A DNA stretch of 8,892 bases, taken from assembly GCA_903958915.1 (NCBI GenBank), contig CAJBVC010000450.1, forward strand, positions 1 to 8,892, given 5' to 3'. Each line of letters begins with the position of its first letter. Position 1 is the first letter of the stretch. The DNA comes from an uncultured beta proteobacterium. Its GTDB lineage: Bacteria; Pseudomonadota; Gammaproteobacteria; Burkholderiales; Burkholderiaceae_C. The notes beneath the pieces were generated by a model. That model was not told the origin of the DNA and searched no databases. It saw only the letters and a program-made list of their open reading frames with translations. Of this stretch, positions 1 to 5,555 are shown piece by piece. Both the position numbers and the translations under genes were made by a program.

Positions 1-458
1 CCGGCAGGCAGTTGCAGCTTTTCAAACAGTTTTGCAAAGGCCCGCAGTGCCACCGTGGATACCTGGCCGTTGTCGACCAGATTGCGCACATTCATGCGGC
101 TCTGCAGATCGGTCACCTGGCCCGACAGAAAGGTCTGGGTCATGGTCTCGGAGTCGACCGGGCTGTTTTTGTCGGTGGCCAGAAAGGTCGACAGTCGAGC
201 CTCCTGCAAGGGCACGGCCCAGGGTTCGGCCAGATGGTCGGCGCCCCCAGTGCGGCCGTCCTCGCGCAGGATCAGTCGGGCCCAGTCCAGCGCGCCGGTA
301 AGCACCCATTGCGACTGCACCTGCGCGCGCTCGGCCGACTCGACCTCGACACTGCGCCATTGTTGCCACAACGAGCCCGCTGCCAGACTGGCCACCAGGG
401 CAACTGTCAGCATCGCCATCAGCAACGCCGCGCCGCGCTGCCCGGTACGGTGACTCAT
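1..458 (-). CDS. gspK: Type II secretion minor pseudopilin GspK (partial, N-terminal half)
   Basis: Reading on the minus strand from ATG at 458 gives 152 codons before the window ends, with no stop, so the C-terminal part is missing; GspK is usually about 300 residues. The N-terminus is a short basic leader (MSHRTGQRG) followed by a hydrophobic helix beginning AALLMAMLTVALVA, the class III prepilin signal form. As is usual for GspK, the Glu at position 5 after the cleavage Gly is absent. The following region (ESAERAQVQSQW, then DWARLILRED and DLQSRMNVRNLV) is typical of GspK. By family knowledge it is processed by the prepilin peptidase GspO and caps the pseudopilus tip with GspI and GspJ in the inner membrane/periplasm. 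Its ATG overlaps the gspJ stop (ATGA), so translation is probably coupled. Identity is firm; only the truncation is limiting. Confidence 0.9.
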   Translation of the reverse strand, partial: MSHRTGQRGAALLMAMLTVALVASLAAGSLWQQWRSVEVESAERAQVQSQWVLTGALDWARLILREDGRTGGADHLAEPWAVPLQEARLSTFLATDKNSPVDSETMTQTFLSGQVTDLQSRMNVRNLVDNGQVSTVALRAFAKLFEKLQLPA

Positions 459-1222
459 GATGATTTGCCCCCACCCATGGTGGCACGCATCCAGTCGCGG
501 GTAATGACGCCCTGCAAGGGGCTCGTTGCGGGCAGTGTCAGCACCAGCCGAACGCCATCGGGCAAGTTCAGCGTTGGTTGCGCCACTGGTCCGCCTTTGG
601 GAATTGGCACGCTGCCTTCGCTTGATAGCGGGTTGCTCCAGGCATCGCCCCGAAAATAGAACACCGACCACTGCTCCAGGGCCGCCACGCGCACTTCGAG
701 CTTGCGCTCTTCATCACCCGGGTTTTGCGCCCACTGGGCCGCGCGCAGCCACGCGGTTTGCAGTTCGCCACGTGTGAGCAGCGGGGGGGACTGCCAGCGC
801 AGCCACTGCCCGGTACCGTCGATGTTGCGGCGCGTCCAGGCCACCACCAACACGCCGCTTTCGGGCGCCACCACATTGCGCCGTGTGATACGCATGGCGC
901 GACCGTCCCAGTCCAGCGCTGGCACTCCCGGCAGTTCAATAAGAGCATTGAGGTCGGCACCCCACTGGGATAACCCCGCCTGCAGTGCCATGCCGGCGTC
1001 AGTTCGGGCCGCCACCTGCTCTTGCGTGCGCAACATGCCATCAAGCCCGCGCCAGCTCAATCCCGCCATCACCGCCATGATGCCCAGCGCCACCAGCAGC
1101 TCAATCAACGTGAATCCAAGAGAACTCCCTTTAGCAATGTTTCGCCGCCGGGCCGCCCCGAGGCGAAACGCGCCCCCTCGGGGGGCAGAGAGCCACATGC
1201 AATGGGCGAACGTGGGGGCCAT
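455..1222 (-). CDS. gspJ: Type II secretion minor pseudopilin GspJ, start uncertain because of a repeat
   Basis: The protein contains the prepilin motif GFTLIELLVALGIMAVMAG with Glu5, then a GspJ-like body (WRGLDGMLRTQEQVAART, VVAPESGVLVVAWTRR, QWSVFYFRGDAWSNP) and ends TMGGGKSS. Like other GspJ proteins it should be cleaved after the Gly by prepilin peptidase and join GspI and GspK at the pseudopilus tip. The start is a problem: between repeat copy A and the motif there is no in-frame ATG, GTG or TTG. I chose ATG at 1222, one base after the gspI stop, which gives 255 residues and a 36-residue leader whose first 28 codons are encoded by the repeat. ATG at 1198 is also in frame inside the repeat, and an ATT at the repeat edge is a remote option. 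The leader is basic near the cleavage site (AARRRNIAKGSSLG), so it could still work as a prepilin leader, though it is long. The gene overlaps gspK by ATGA. Confidence 0.88.
   Translation of the reverse strand: MAPTFAHCMWLSAPRGGAFRLGAARRRNIAKGSSLGFTLIELLVALGIMAVMAGLSWRGLDGMLRTQEQVAARTDAGMALQAGLSQWGADLNALIELPGVPALDWDGRAMRITRRNVVAPESGVLVVAWTRRNIDGTGQWLRWQSPPLLTRGELQTAWLRAAQWAQNPGDEERKLEVRVAALEQWSVFYFRGDAWSNPLSSEGSVPIPKGGPVAQPTLNLPDGVRLVLTLPATSPLQGVITRDWMRATMGGGKSS
1139..1220. repeat. Palindromic intergenic repeat, copy A (gspI/gspJ junction)
   Basis: This is one of three copies in the window. It has a perfect 8-bp outer stem, GTTTCGCC (1139-1146) with GGCGAAAC (1162-1169), then a CCCCCTCGGGGGG hairpin near 1173-1185, a variable region, and the shared tail CGTGGGGGCC (1211-1220). 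Compared with copy B the two stem arms differ at two positions each and the changes compensate. It begins directly after the gspI stop and probably encodes the first codons of gspJ. No transposase lies nearby. I recall similar GC-rich repeats from Comamonadaceae intergenic regions but cannot confirm this here. Confidence 0.8.
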
Positions 1223-1223
1223 A

Positions 1224-1586
1224 TCAGTACCTACCCACCACGGTTGCCAGCGTAAGGAGCGACGCTTCACCCTCCGAGACCTGGGCTTCGACGCGCAGGA
1301 AATTGGGGTTGGGTGTGGGTGCTACGCCCAATCGAAGTTGAAAACTGCGCCCTGCCTGCTCGCAGGAGCGGGTGTTTTCGCCCACTGCGGGCATCTGTTT
1401 GGCCAGGCGTACCGCGATCAGGGCGTTCTCGGCACACAGGTGGGCCAGCATCTGGTCGGTCTGGCGTTCGGCGTTGCGTGTGAGGGCCGCCGTGGCCCGC
1501 ACTCCAGCGGCCAGAGACAGCGCGACAATGCCCAGTGCCACCAGCACCTCAATCAGTGTGAACCCGCGCGCACCCAACAACTTCAC
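1224..1586 (-). CDS. gspI: Type II secretion minor pseudopilin GspI
   Basis: A 120-residue protein with a very short basic leader (MKLLGARG) and the prepilin motif FTLIEVLVALGIVALSLAAG, including Glu5. The body (CAENALIAVRLAKQMPAVGEN, FQLRLGVAPTPNPNFLRVEAQV) is typical of GspI in length and pattern. By family knowledge it starts tip assembly of the pseudopilus with GspJ and GspK. The start codon is GTG (1586-1584), with an AAGGGG ribosome-binding site a few bases upstream, and it overlaps the gspH stop as GTGA, indicating coupled translation. Repeat copy A starts immediately downstream of its TGA, before gspJ. Confidence 0.93.
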   Translation of the reverse strand: MKLLGARGFTLIEVLVALGIVALSLAAGVRATAALTRNAERQTDQMLAHLCAENALIAVRLAKQMPAVGENTRSCEQAGRSFQLRLGVAPTPNPNFLRVEAQVSEGEASLLTLATVVGRY

Positions 1587-2038
1587 GGTGCCCCTTGCGC
1601 GGAAACGGAGTCTGACCGGACTGCGAAGGGATGCACGCCGTCGGTCGTCAGAACCAGGCTGCGGGTCGGATCGGACACCGACACCAGGGCAATCTGCTGT
1701 GGCCCGATGATGGGCTCGGGCCCCAGCACCACGTCTGCCCGCCGCTCGGCCCGTACATCCATGCTCAGCCAGTTACTTGGCAGTGTGGAGCCCGGCAGCC
1801 CCTCGAACACGAACCCGGTTTCCGTGGCGCGCCAACGCACCGGGCTGCCACTCATGCGCGACTGCGCCCGGGCCGATTCGAGCAGAGCACCCAGTCGCTG
1901 CGCATCGCGCTCCAGCGCCGTCGCAGCACCATCACGCAGCGCGAAAACAACCCCCGCCGTAGCCACCGCCATGATCGCCAGCACCACCAACAGCTCGATT
2001 AACGTAAAGCCCAGCCCCTGAGAAGGTCTGCGGATCAT
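1583..2038 (-). CDS. gspH: Type II secretion minor pseudopilin GspH
   Basis: A 151-residue protein with leader MIRRPSQGLG and motif FTLIELLVVLAIMAVATAG, again with Glu5. The rest (RDAQRLGALLESARAQSRMSGSPVRW, then a C-terminal TDGVHPFAV segment) matches the GspH/FimT-like minor pseudopilin family in size and layout. GspH is thought to join the tip complex to the GspG shaft. The ATG at 2038 has no clear Shine-Dalgarno sequence. Upstream lie about 230 bases filled by two repeat copies, which separate it from gspG; downstream it overlaps gspI. Family assignment is strong, and the alternative of a type IV pilus FimT is unlikely given the neighbours. Confidence 0.92.
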   Translation of the reverse strand: MIRRPSQGLGFTLIELLVVLAIMAVATAGVVFALRDGAATALERDAQRLGALLESARAQSRMSGSPVRWRATETGFVFEGLPGSTLPSNWLSMDVRAERRADVVLGPEPIIGPQQIALVSVSDPTRSLVLTTDGVHPFAVRSDSVSAQGAP

Positions 2039-2073
2039 TTCAGTTCAGTTGGTGGAGGAAGATGCGTGGGGGC

Positions 2074-2154
2074 GTTTTGGCGCCGGGCCGCCCCAAGCCA
2101 AAACAGCCCCCTCGGGGGGCAGCGACCCACACAAAGTGGGGGAGCGTGGGGGCC
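2074..2154. repeat. Palindromic intergenic repeat, copy B (gspG/gspH spacer)
   Basis: It has a perfect 8-bp outer stem, GTTTTGGC (2074-2081) with GCCAAAAC (2097-2104), then the CCCCCTCGGGGGG hairpin, then CCCAC, a 5-base loop and GTGGG (2126-2140), and the tail ending GTGGGGGCC at 2154. Positions 2088-2130 are identical to 2171-2213 of copy C, and 2134-2153 to 2244-2263. A short fragment matching only the tail (GCGTGGGGGC at 2064-2073) sits just before it, which suggests an older tandem copy. Confidence 0.85.
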
Positions 2155-2160
2155 ACATTT

Positions 2161-2264
2161 CGACGCCGGCCCGCCCCAAGCCAAAACAGCCCCCTCGGGG
2201 GGCAGCGACCCACTTGCGAACTGGGCTCCTGCCCAGTTCGGGGAAGTGGGGGAGCGTGGGGGCA
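2161..2264. repeat. Palindromic intergenic repeat, copy C (gspG/gspH spacer), with extra hairpin
   Basis: This is a direct tandem repeat of copy B: 43 identical bases (2171-2213) followed, after an insertion, by 20 identical bases (2244-2263). Where B has 3 bases, C has 30, and these contain a perfect 10-bp hairpin: CGAACTGGGC (2217-2226) pairs with GCCCAGTTCG (2231-2240) around TCCT. Its left outer arm looks like copy A (TTTCGACGCCGG) while its right arm is copy B-like (GCCAAAAC), so the outer stem no longer pairs. It ends just before the gspG stop. Confidence 0.85.
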
Positions 2265-2266
2265 GG

Positions 2267-2728
2267 CTATTCCCAACTGCCGATATCCGCATTTTTGCCC
2301 TCACCACCGGGTTGACCGTCTGCACCGAAGGACAACACATCCACCTCGGCCTTCACGCCCGGGTTCATGTACTGGTAGGGGCGACCCCAGGGGTCGTTGG
2401 GGAGTTTGTCGAGGTACGACTTCCAGTTGCCCGGAATCGGTCCGGTGGTGGGCTTGGCGCGCAGCGCCTGCAAACCCTGTTCGCTGCTCGGGTAACGCTG
2501 GTTGTCGAGCTTGTAGAGCTTGAGCGCCTGCATCAGGTTGTTGACGTCGGTGCGGGCCGCCGTCACGCGGGCGTCGTCGGCGCGGTCCAGCACATTGGGC
2601 ACGATGAGCGCAGCCAACACCCCGATGATGACCAGCACCACCATCAGCTCGATCAAGGTAAAACCAGCGGAAACATGCCGCTGCAGGCGCAGAAGTGAGT
2701 ACTTGGGTGGGCGGCGTAAAGTTTTCAT
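2267..2728 (-). CDS. gspG: Type II secretion major pseudopilin GspG
   Basis: With ATG at 2728 (MKTLRRPPKY) the protein is 153 residues: a basic leader of about 22 residues ending SAG, then FTLIELMVVLVIIGVLAALIVPNVLDRADDARV. This and the later signatures LDNQRYPSSEQGLQALRAKP, DPWGRPYQYMNPG and FGADGQPGGEGKNADIGSWE are diagnostic of GspG, including the C-terminal loop that binds calcium in characterised homologues. It is the main subunit of the pseudopilus that pushes folded substrates through the GspD secretin. An upstream in-frame ATG at 2743 would add five residues; neither start has a clear Shine-Dalgarno. It is the first gene of the minus-strand run G-H-I-J-K and is divergent from the gspC-like gene, with 24 bases between the two ATGs. 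Confidence 0.95.
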   Translation of the reverse strand: MKTLRRPPKYSLLRLQRHVSAGFTLIELMVVLVIIGVLAALIVPNVLDRADDARVTAARTDVNNLMQALKLYKLDNQRYPSSEQGLQALRAKPTTGPIPGNWKSYLDKLPNDPWGRPYQYMNPGVKAEVDVLSFGADGQPGGEGKNADIGSWE

Positions 2729-2752
2729 GGTGGCGTCAATCATAATCTGGCC
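2729..2752. promoter_or_regulatory. Very short gspG/gspC divergent spacer, promoters not resolved
   Basis: Only 24 bases separate the chosen gspG and gspC starts. An AT-richer patch (CAATCATAATC, 2738-2748) offers weak -10-like hexamers on both strands: CATAAT at 2741-2746 on plus and TATGAT at 2744-2739 on minus. Neither has a good -35 at normal spacing. If these are used, the transcripts would be nearly leaderless; otherwise each promoter lies inside the opposing gene. Confidence 0.3.
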
Positions 2753-3205
2753 ATGCAAAGCAATCTGAACAGCCTGTGGTGGCCGCGCGGCCTGACCTTC
2801 GTGGTGTCGGCGTTGGTCGCCCTGAGTGCGACTTTCTGGGTGCTCAAGGGCGCCAGTTCAGCGACGCCATCCGGTGCAACTCCTGCCGCTCTGGCCGGTG
2901 CGCAAGTGCCGTCGATTGATCCGCAAATGGTGGCGCTGGCGCTGGGCGGCGGCAAGCAGCCGGTTGCGTCCGATGCGCCACCGGCTTCGAGCCGCTTCGT
3001 GCTCACCGGCGTGGTGGCCGACCCGTCAAAAGGCGGGGCGGCGCTGATTGCAGTGGATGGCAAGCCGCCCAGGGCGGTGCGGGTGGGTGGCGCGGTGGAC
3101 GAGTCGCTGGTTCTGAAGTCGGTCAGCGGCCGCAGGGCTGAGCTGGCACCCGACATGCAGTCGGCGGCTACTGTTTCGCTGGAACTGCCACCACTGGCCA
3201 AGTGA
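2753..3205 (+). CDS. gspC: Short GspC-like type II secretion protein (HR domain, no PDZ)
   Basis: A 150-residue protein. Residues about 13-31 (LTFVVSALVALSATFWVL) form one transmembrane helix after a short cytoplasmic N-terminus. A Pro/Ala-rich linker follows, then residues about 80-148 (SSRFVLTGVVADPSKGGAALIAVDGKPPRAVRVGG...VSLELPPL) match the periplasmic homology region of GspC, which contacts the secretin GspD. Family members such as PulC/OutC have a further C-terminal PDZ or coiled-coil domain; this one ends without either. Position beside gspG on the opposite strand supports the call, and a reversed gspC is, as I recall, also seen in Burkholderia gsp clusters. The ATG at 2753 has no obvious Shine-Dalgarno. 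Confidence 0.82.
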   Translation: MQSNLNSLWWPRGLTFVVSALVALSATFWVLKGASSATPSGATPAALAGAQVPSIDPQMVALALGGGKQPVASDAPPASSRFVLTGVVADPSKGGAALIAVDGKPPRAVRVGGAVDESLVLKSVSGRRAELAPDMQSAATVSLELPPLAK

Positions 3206-3230
3206 CGGGCTTCTAACCGGAGTGCTATTG

Positions 3231-3276
3231 AATCGGGAGCTGCTTGCGCTTATCCAGCAAGCGCTGCAGCCCGATT
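3231..3276. terminator. Probable bidirectional terminator between convergent gspC and ilvA
   Basis: AATCGGG (3231-3237) pairs perfectly with CCCGATT (3270-3276). Inside it, GCTTGC (3242-3247) pairs with GCAAGC (3257-3262) around a 9-base loop, giving an imperfect two-part hairpin. It occupies the 77-base gap between the stops of two convergent genes, and T-rich sequence (TTTACTTTT) follows on the plus side. There is no clean U tract directly after the stem, so intrinsic termination is inferred. Confidence 0.5.
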
Positions 3277-3282
3277 TGACGT

Positions 3283-4851
3283 TTACTTTTGCAGGAACAT
3301 CCGGTACACCGGATTGTCGGTTTCATTGACACAGGGGTAGTCCAGTGTTTGCAGGAACTTGGCAAACGCCTTGTCATCGGCCTTGGGCACCTGCAGGCCC
3401 ACCAGAATGCGTCCGTAATCGGCGCCCTGGTTGCGGTAGTGAAACAGGCTGATGTTCCAGCCCGGGCGCATCAGGCTCAGAAACTTCAGCAGGGCGCCGG
3501 GGCGCTCCGGGAAGACAAAGCGCAGCAGACGCTCATCCTGCGCCAGTGTTGAATGCCCACCCACCATGTGGCGGATGTGCTCCTTGGCCAGCTCGTCATG
3601 GGTGAGGTCCAGGGTATTGAAGCCATGTTTGGAAAAGTTGGCAGCAATCTTGGGCGATTCCCCCTTACCGTGGGTGGTGAGGCCCACAAACACGTGGGCC
3701 TGGGCCGCATCGCTGATGCGGTAATTGAACTCGGTCACGTTGCGCGGCCCGCCTGGCAAAGTGCCGATCAACTCGCAAAAGCGCTTGAAACTGCCGCGCT
3801 CCTCGGGGATCGTCACGGCAAACAACGCCTCGCGCTCCTCGCCCACTTCGGCACGCTCGGCCACGAAACGCAGGCGGTCGAAGTTCATGTTGGCGCCACA
3901 CAGGATGGCGGCGTAGGTTTCGCCCTTGGTCTTGTGCAGCGCCGCGTACTGTTTGATGGCCGCAACCGCCAGTGCGCCGGCAGGTTCCACAATCGAGCGG
4001 GTGTCGACAAAAATGTCCTTGATGGCCGCACACACCGCGTCGGTGTCGACGGTCATGAATTCGTCGACCAGGCCGCGCGCCACCCGAAAGGTCTCTTCAC
4101 CGACCAACTTAACGGCGGTGCCGTCCGAGAACAGACCGACATCGGTCAGGGTAACGCGCTTTTTGGCGGTGACCGATTGCATCATGGCGTTGGAATCGTT
4201 CATCTGCACGCCAATGACCTTGATGCGCGGGTCGACCGCCTTGATGTAGTTGGCCACTCCGGCGATCAGGCCGCCCCCGCCAATGGCGACAAACACCGCA
4301 TCGAGCGGCGCGCCACCGAGGGTCTGCATCTGGCGCAGTATTTCCACCGCGATGGTGCCCTGGCCTGCGATCACGTTGGGGTCGTCAAAGGGGTGGACGA
4401 AGGTCAGGCCCTGCTTTTTCTGCAATACCAGCGCATGGGTGTAGGCATCGGAGTAGCTGTCGCCAAACAGCACCACTTCGCCGCCAAACCCCCGCACGGC
4501 GTCAATCTTGACCTGCGGTGTGGTGGTGGGCATCACGATCACGGCCCGGGAGCCGAGCTTGCGCGCGCTCAGGGCCACTCCTTGCGCATGGTTGCCGGCC
4601 GAGGCGCAGATGACGCCTTTCTTCAACTGCTCAGGTGTCAGATGCGCCATCATGTTGTAGGCGCCGCGCAGTTTGAAACTGCGCACCGGCTGCTGGTCCT
4701 CCCGCTTGAGCAGCACCGTGTTGTGCAGTCGCTTGCTCAAGTTGCGTGCCGTCTCCAGCGGCGACTCACTGGCCACGTCGTACACCCGCGCGGTCAGGAT
4801 CTTTTTCAGGTAGTCCGCAGGGGTCAGTGGGTGGGCTTTTTTGGTGGTCAT
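3283..4851 (-). CDS. ilvA: Biosynthetic threonine ammonia-lyase (threonine dehydratase) IlvA
   Basis: A 522-residue cytoplasmic enzyme that deaminates L-threonine to 2-oxobutanoate, the first step to isoleucine. The PLP-binding lysine is K60 in SFKLRGAYN; the substrate loop SAGNHAQG lies at about 84-91, the phosphate-binding glycine run GGGGLIAGV at about 191-199, and the SIVEPAGA segment at about 286-293. The C-terminal third (from about 340: LFAVTIPEERGSFKRFCELIG and RFVFPERPGALLKFLSLM) carries two ACT-like regulatory domains, which marks the long isoleucine-inhibited biosynthetic form, not the short catabolic TdcB. ATG at 4851 fits the family N-terminus (LTPADYLKKILTARVYDVA) but has no visible Shine-Dalgarno, and the upstream antitoxin stop is only 8 bases away. 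It may be expressed from the toxin-antitoxin promoter or from one inside those genes. Confidence 0.96.
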   Translation of the reverse strand: MTTKKAHPLTPADYLKKILTARVYDVASESPLETARNLSKRLHNTVLLKREDQQPVRSFKLRGAYNMMAHLTPEQLKKGVICASAGNHAQGVALSARKLGSRAVIVMPTTTPQVKIDAVRGFGGEVVLFGDSYSDAYTHALVLQKKQGLTFVHPFDDPNVIAGQGTIAVEILRQMQTLGGAPLDAVFVAIGGGGLIAGVANYIKAVDPRIKVIGVQMNDSNAMMQSVTAKKRVTLTDVGLFSDGTAVKLVGEETFRVARGLVDEFMTVDTDAVCAAIKDIFVDTRSIVEPAGALAVAAIKQYAALHKTKGETYAAILCGANMNFDRLRFVAERAEVGEEREALFAVTIPEERGSFKRFCELIGTLPGGPRNVTEFNYRISDAAQAHVFVGLTTHGKGESPKIAANFSKHGFNTLDLTHDELAKEHIRHMVGGHSTLAQDERLLRFVFPERPGALLKFLSLMRPGWNISLFHYRNQGADYGRILVGLQVPKADDKAFAKFLQTLDYPCVNETDNPVYRMFLQK

Positions 4852-4859
4852 GGAAAAGT

Positions 4860-5093
4860 CTATCGGTCAAACGTTGGAGCGTCGGTATCGGGAACTTGTG
4901 CCAACGCAGCGCGAAATTTATCGGGTGAACCGCGTGCAGCGCGTTCGTTAAGGTACTGTTCTGTTGCCAGGGCAGACACTTTTTCAGCGACTGCCGAGGC
5001 AATGAACTGGTTCATCGACACCTGATCCTGCCGTGCAATGTCGCGAGCCAGGCGGTGCAGAGAATCGGGCAATCGAATGCTAATGGCGCTCAT
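4860..5093 (-). CDS. Ribbon-helix-helix antitoxin (HicB/CopG-like) of PIN module 1
   Basis: A 77-residue protein beginning MSAISIRLPDSLHRLARDIA, the beta-strand plus first helix of a ribbon-helix-helix DNA-binding fold, followed by QDQVSMNQFIASAVAEKVSAL, the second helix with the usual S-x-N-Q-F turn. The C-terminal part (from about residue 45: LNERAARGSPDKFRAALAQVPD) is the likely toxin-binding tail. It overlaps the PIN gene by ATGA and has a strong ribosome-binding site, GGAGG at 5108-5104, inside the toxin gene, so it should be translated well. By family knowledge such proteins neutralise the toxin and repress their own operon by binding an inverted repeat; a candidate lies at 5513-5530. 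The stop is 8 bases before ilvA. Partner specificity is inferred from adjacency. Confidence 0.82.
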   Translation of the reverse strand: MSAISIRLPDSLHRLARDIARQDQVSMNQFIASAVAEKVSALATEQYLNERAARGSPDKFRAALAQVPDTDAPTFDR

Positions 5094-5509
5094 GTTGGTT
5101 GGTCCTCCAGTAAATTCAAAAACTCGCGTGGCGTTTGCACCACCACACCCAGTGGGCGGGCGCGTTTGAAGTCGGCAACGTTCCAGGTAACGATCCGGGC
5201 GTTAGCCTTGACCGCCAATTCGAGCACGAAATCGTCCCCTGGGTCCTTGAGTACCGGTCGCCACAGGTAGTAAATCTTGTGGTGCGTGGCGGTTGCGCAA
5301 ATGAAATCGACCACGTCATCGATCTGGTCTGCAGTCAATGCGAGCAGGCCCCGTTTCAACACGGCTTCGTACTCCGCGACCAGCGTGGCGCTGATGTGCA
5401 ACTGGAAGCGGTCTTCGGTCAGCATCGACAACAAGCGGTACGACGTGCCCTTGGAAGAACGCAGCGCGGTGAGCAATACGTTGGTGTCCAGGACAATATC
5501 GGGTTTCAT
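5090..5509 (-). CDS. PIN-domain toxin, PIN_3-type putative ribonuclease (module 1)
   Basis: A 139-residue protein resembling the family named 'putative toxin-antitoxin system toxin component, PIN family'. The acidic metal-binding residues of a PIN nuclease are visible: D8 in VLDTNVLLTAL, E46 in LVAEYEAVL, D92/D93 in LKDPGDDFVLELAV, and D113 in IVTWNVADF. The C-terminus (VVVQTPREFLNLLE) is the typical family ending. It probably cleaves RNA when free of its antitoxin. I chose ATG at 5509 because the D-T-N motif follows at the usual distance; the frame stays open further upstream to 5605 but that stretch overlaps osmC. A TATAAT at 5521-5516 would start transcription at or next to this ATG, so the mRNA is probably leaderless. 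It overlaps the downstream antitoxin by 4 bases. Toxin-first order is the reverse of most vapBC loci. Confidence 0.85.
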   Translation of the reverse strand: MKPDIVLDTNVLLTALRSSKGTSYRLLSMLTEDRFQLHISATLVAEYEAVLKRGLLALTADQIDDVVDFICATATHHKIYYLWRPVLKDPGDDFVLELAVKANARIVTWNVADFKRARPLGVVVQTPREFLNLLEDQPT

Positions 5510-5512
5510 TTT

Positions 5513-5530
5513 GGTATTATAGGGAATACC
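5513..5530. promoter_or_regulatory. Palindromic operator and two-way -10 region between PIN module 1 and osmC
   Basis: GGTATT (5513-5518) and AATACC (5525-5530) form a perfect 6-bp inverted repeat with a 6-base spacer. Minus-strand TATAAT (5521-5516) is a consensus -10 for the PIN gene, and plus-strand TATTAT (5515-5520) is a near-consensus -10 for osmC, almost on the same bases. The -35 elements are weak on both strands: AGGACA at 5490-5495 is a candidate for osmC with long 19-base spacing. The dyad is the right kind of site for autorepression by the ribbon-helix-helix antitoxin, which is inference. Confidence 0.6.
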
Positions 5531-5555
5531 GAAATTAAGGAATGCGAGGCCTGCG

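Noticed and set aside
702..2021. A 439-codon plus-strand open frame across gspH, gspI and gspJ
   Set aside because: It is antisense to three recognisable pseudopilin genes and has low-complexity Arg/Ser/Pro content without any domain.
2074..2264. Tandem GC-rich repeats considered as a CRISPR array
   Set aside because: There are only two full tandem units, with no uniform spacers and no cas genes; the internal structure is that of a dispersed palindromic repeat.
2049..2698. Overlapping open frames in several frames across the repeat region between gspH and gspG
   Set aside because: They arise because the GC-rich repeat lacks stop codons; their translations repeat with the DNA repeat and resemble no protein.
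3553..5025. A 490-codon plus-strand open frame opposite ilvA
   Set aside because: It is antisense to a certain ilvA gene, has His/Gly/Val-rich composition typical of GC-rich shadows, and shows no family motif.
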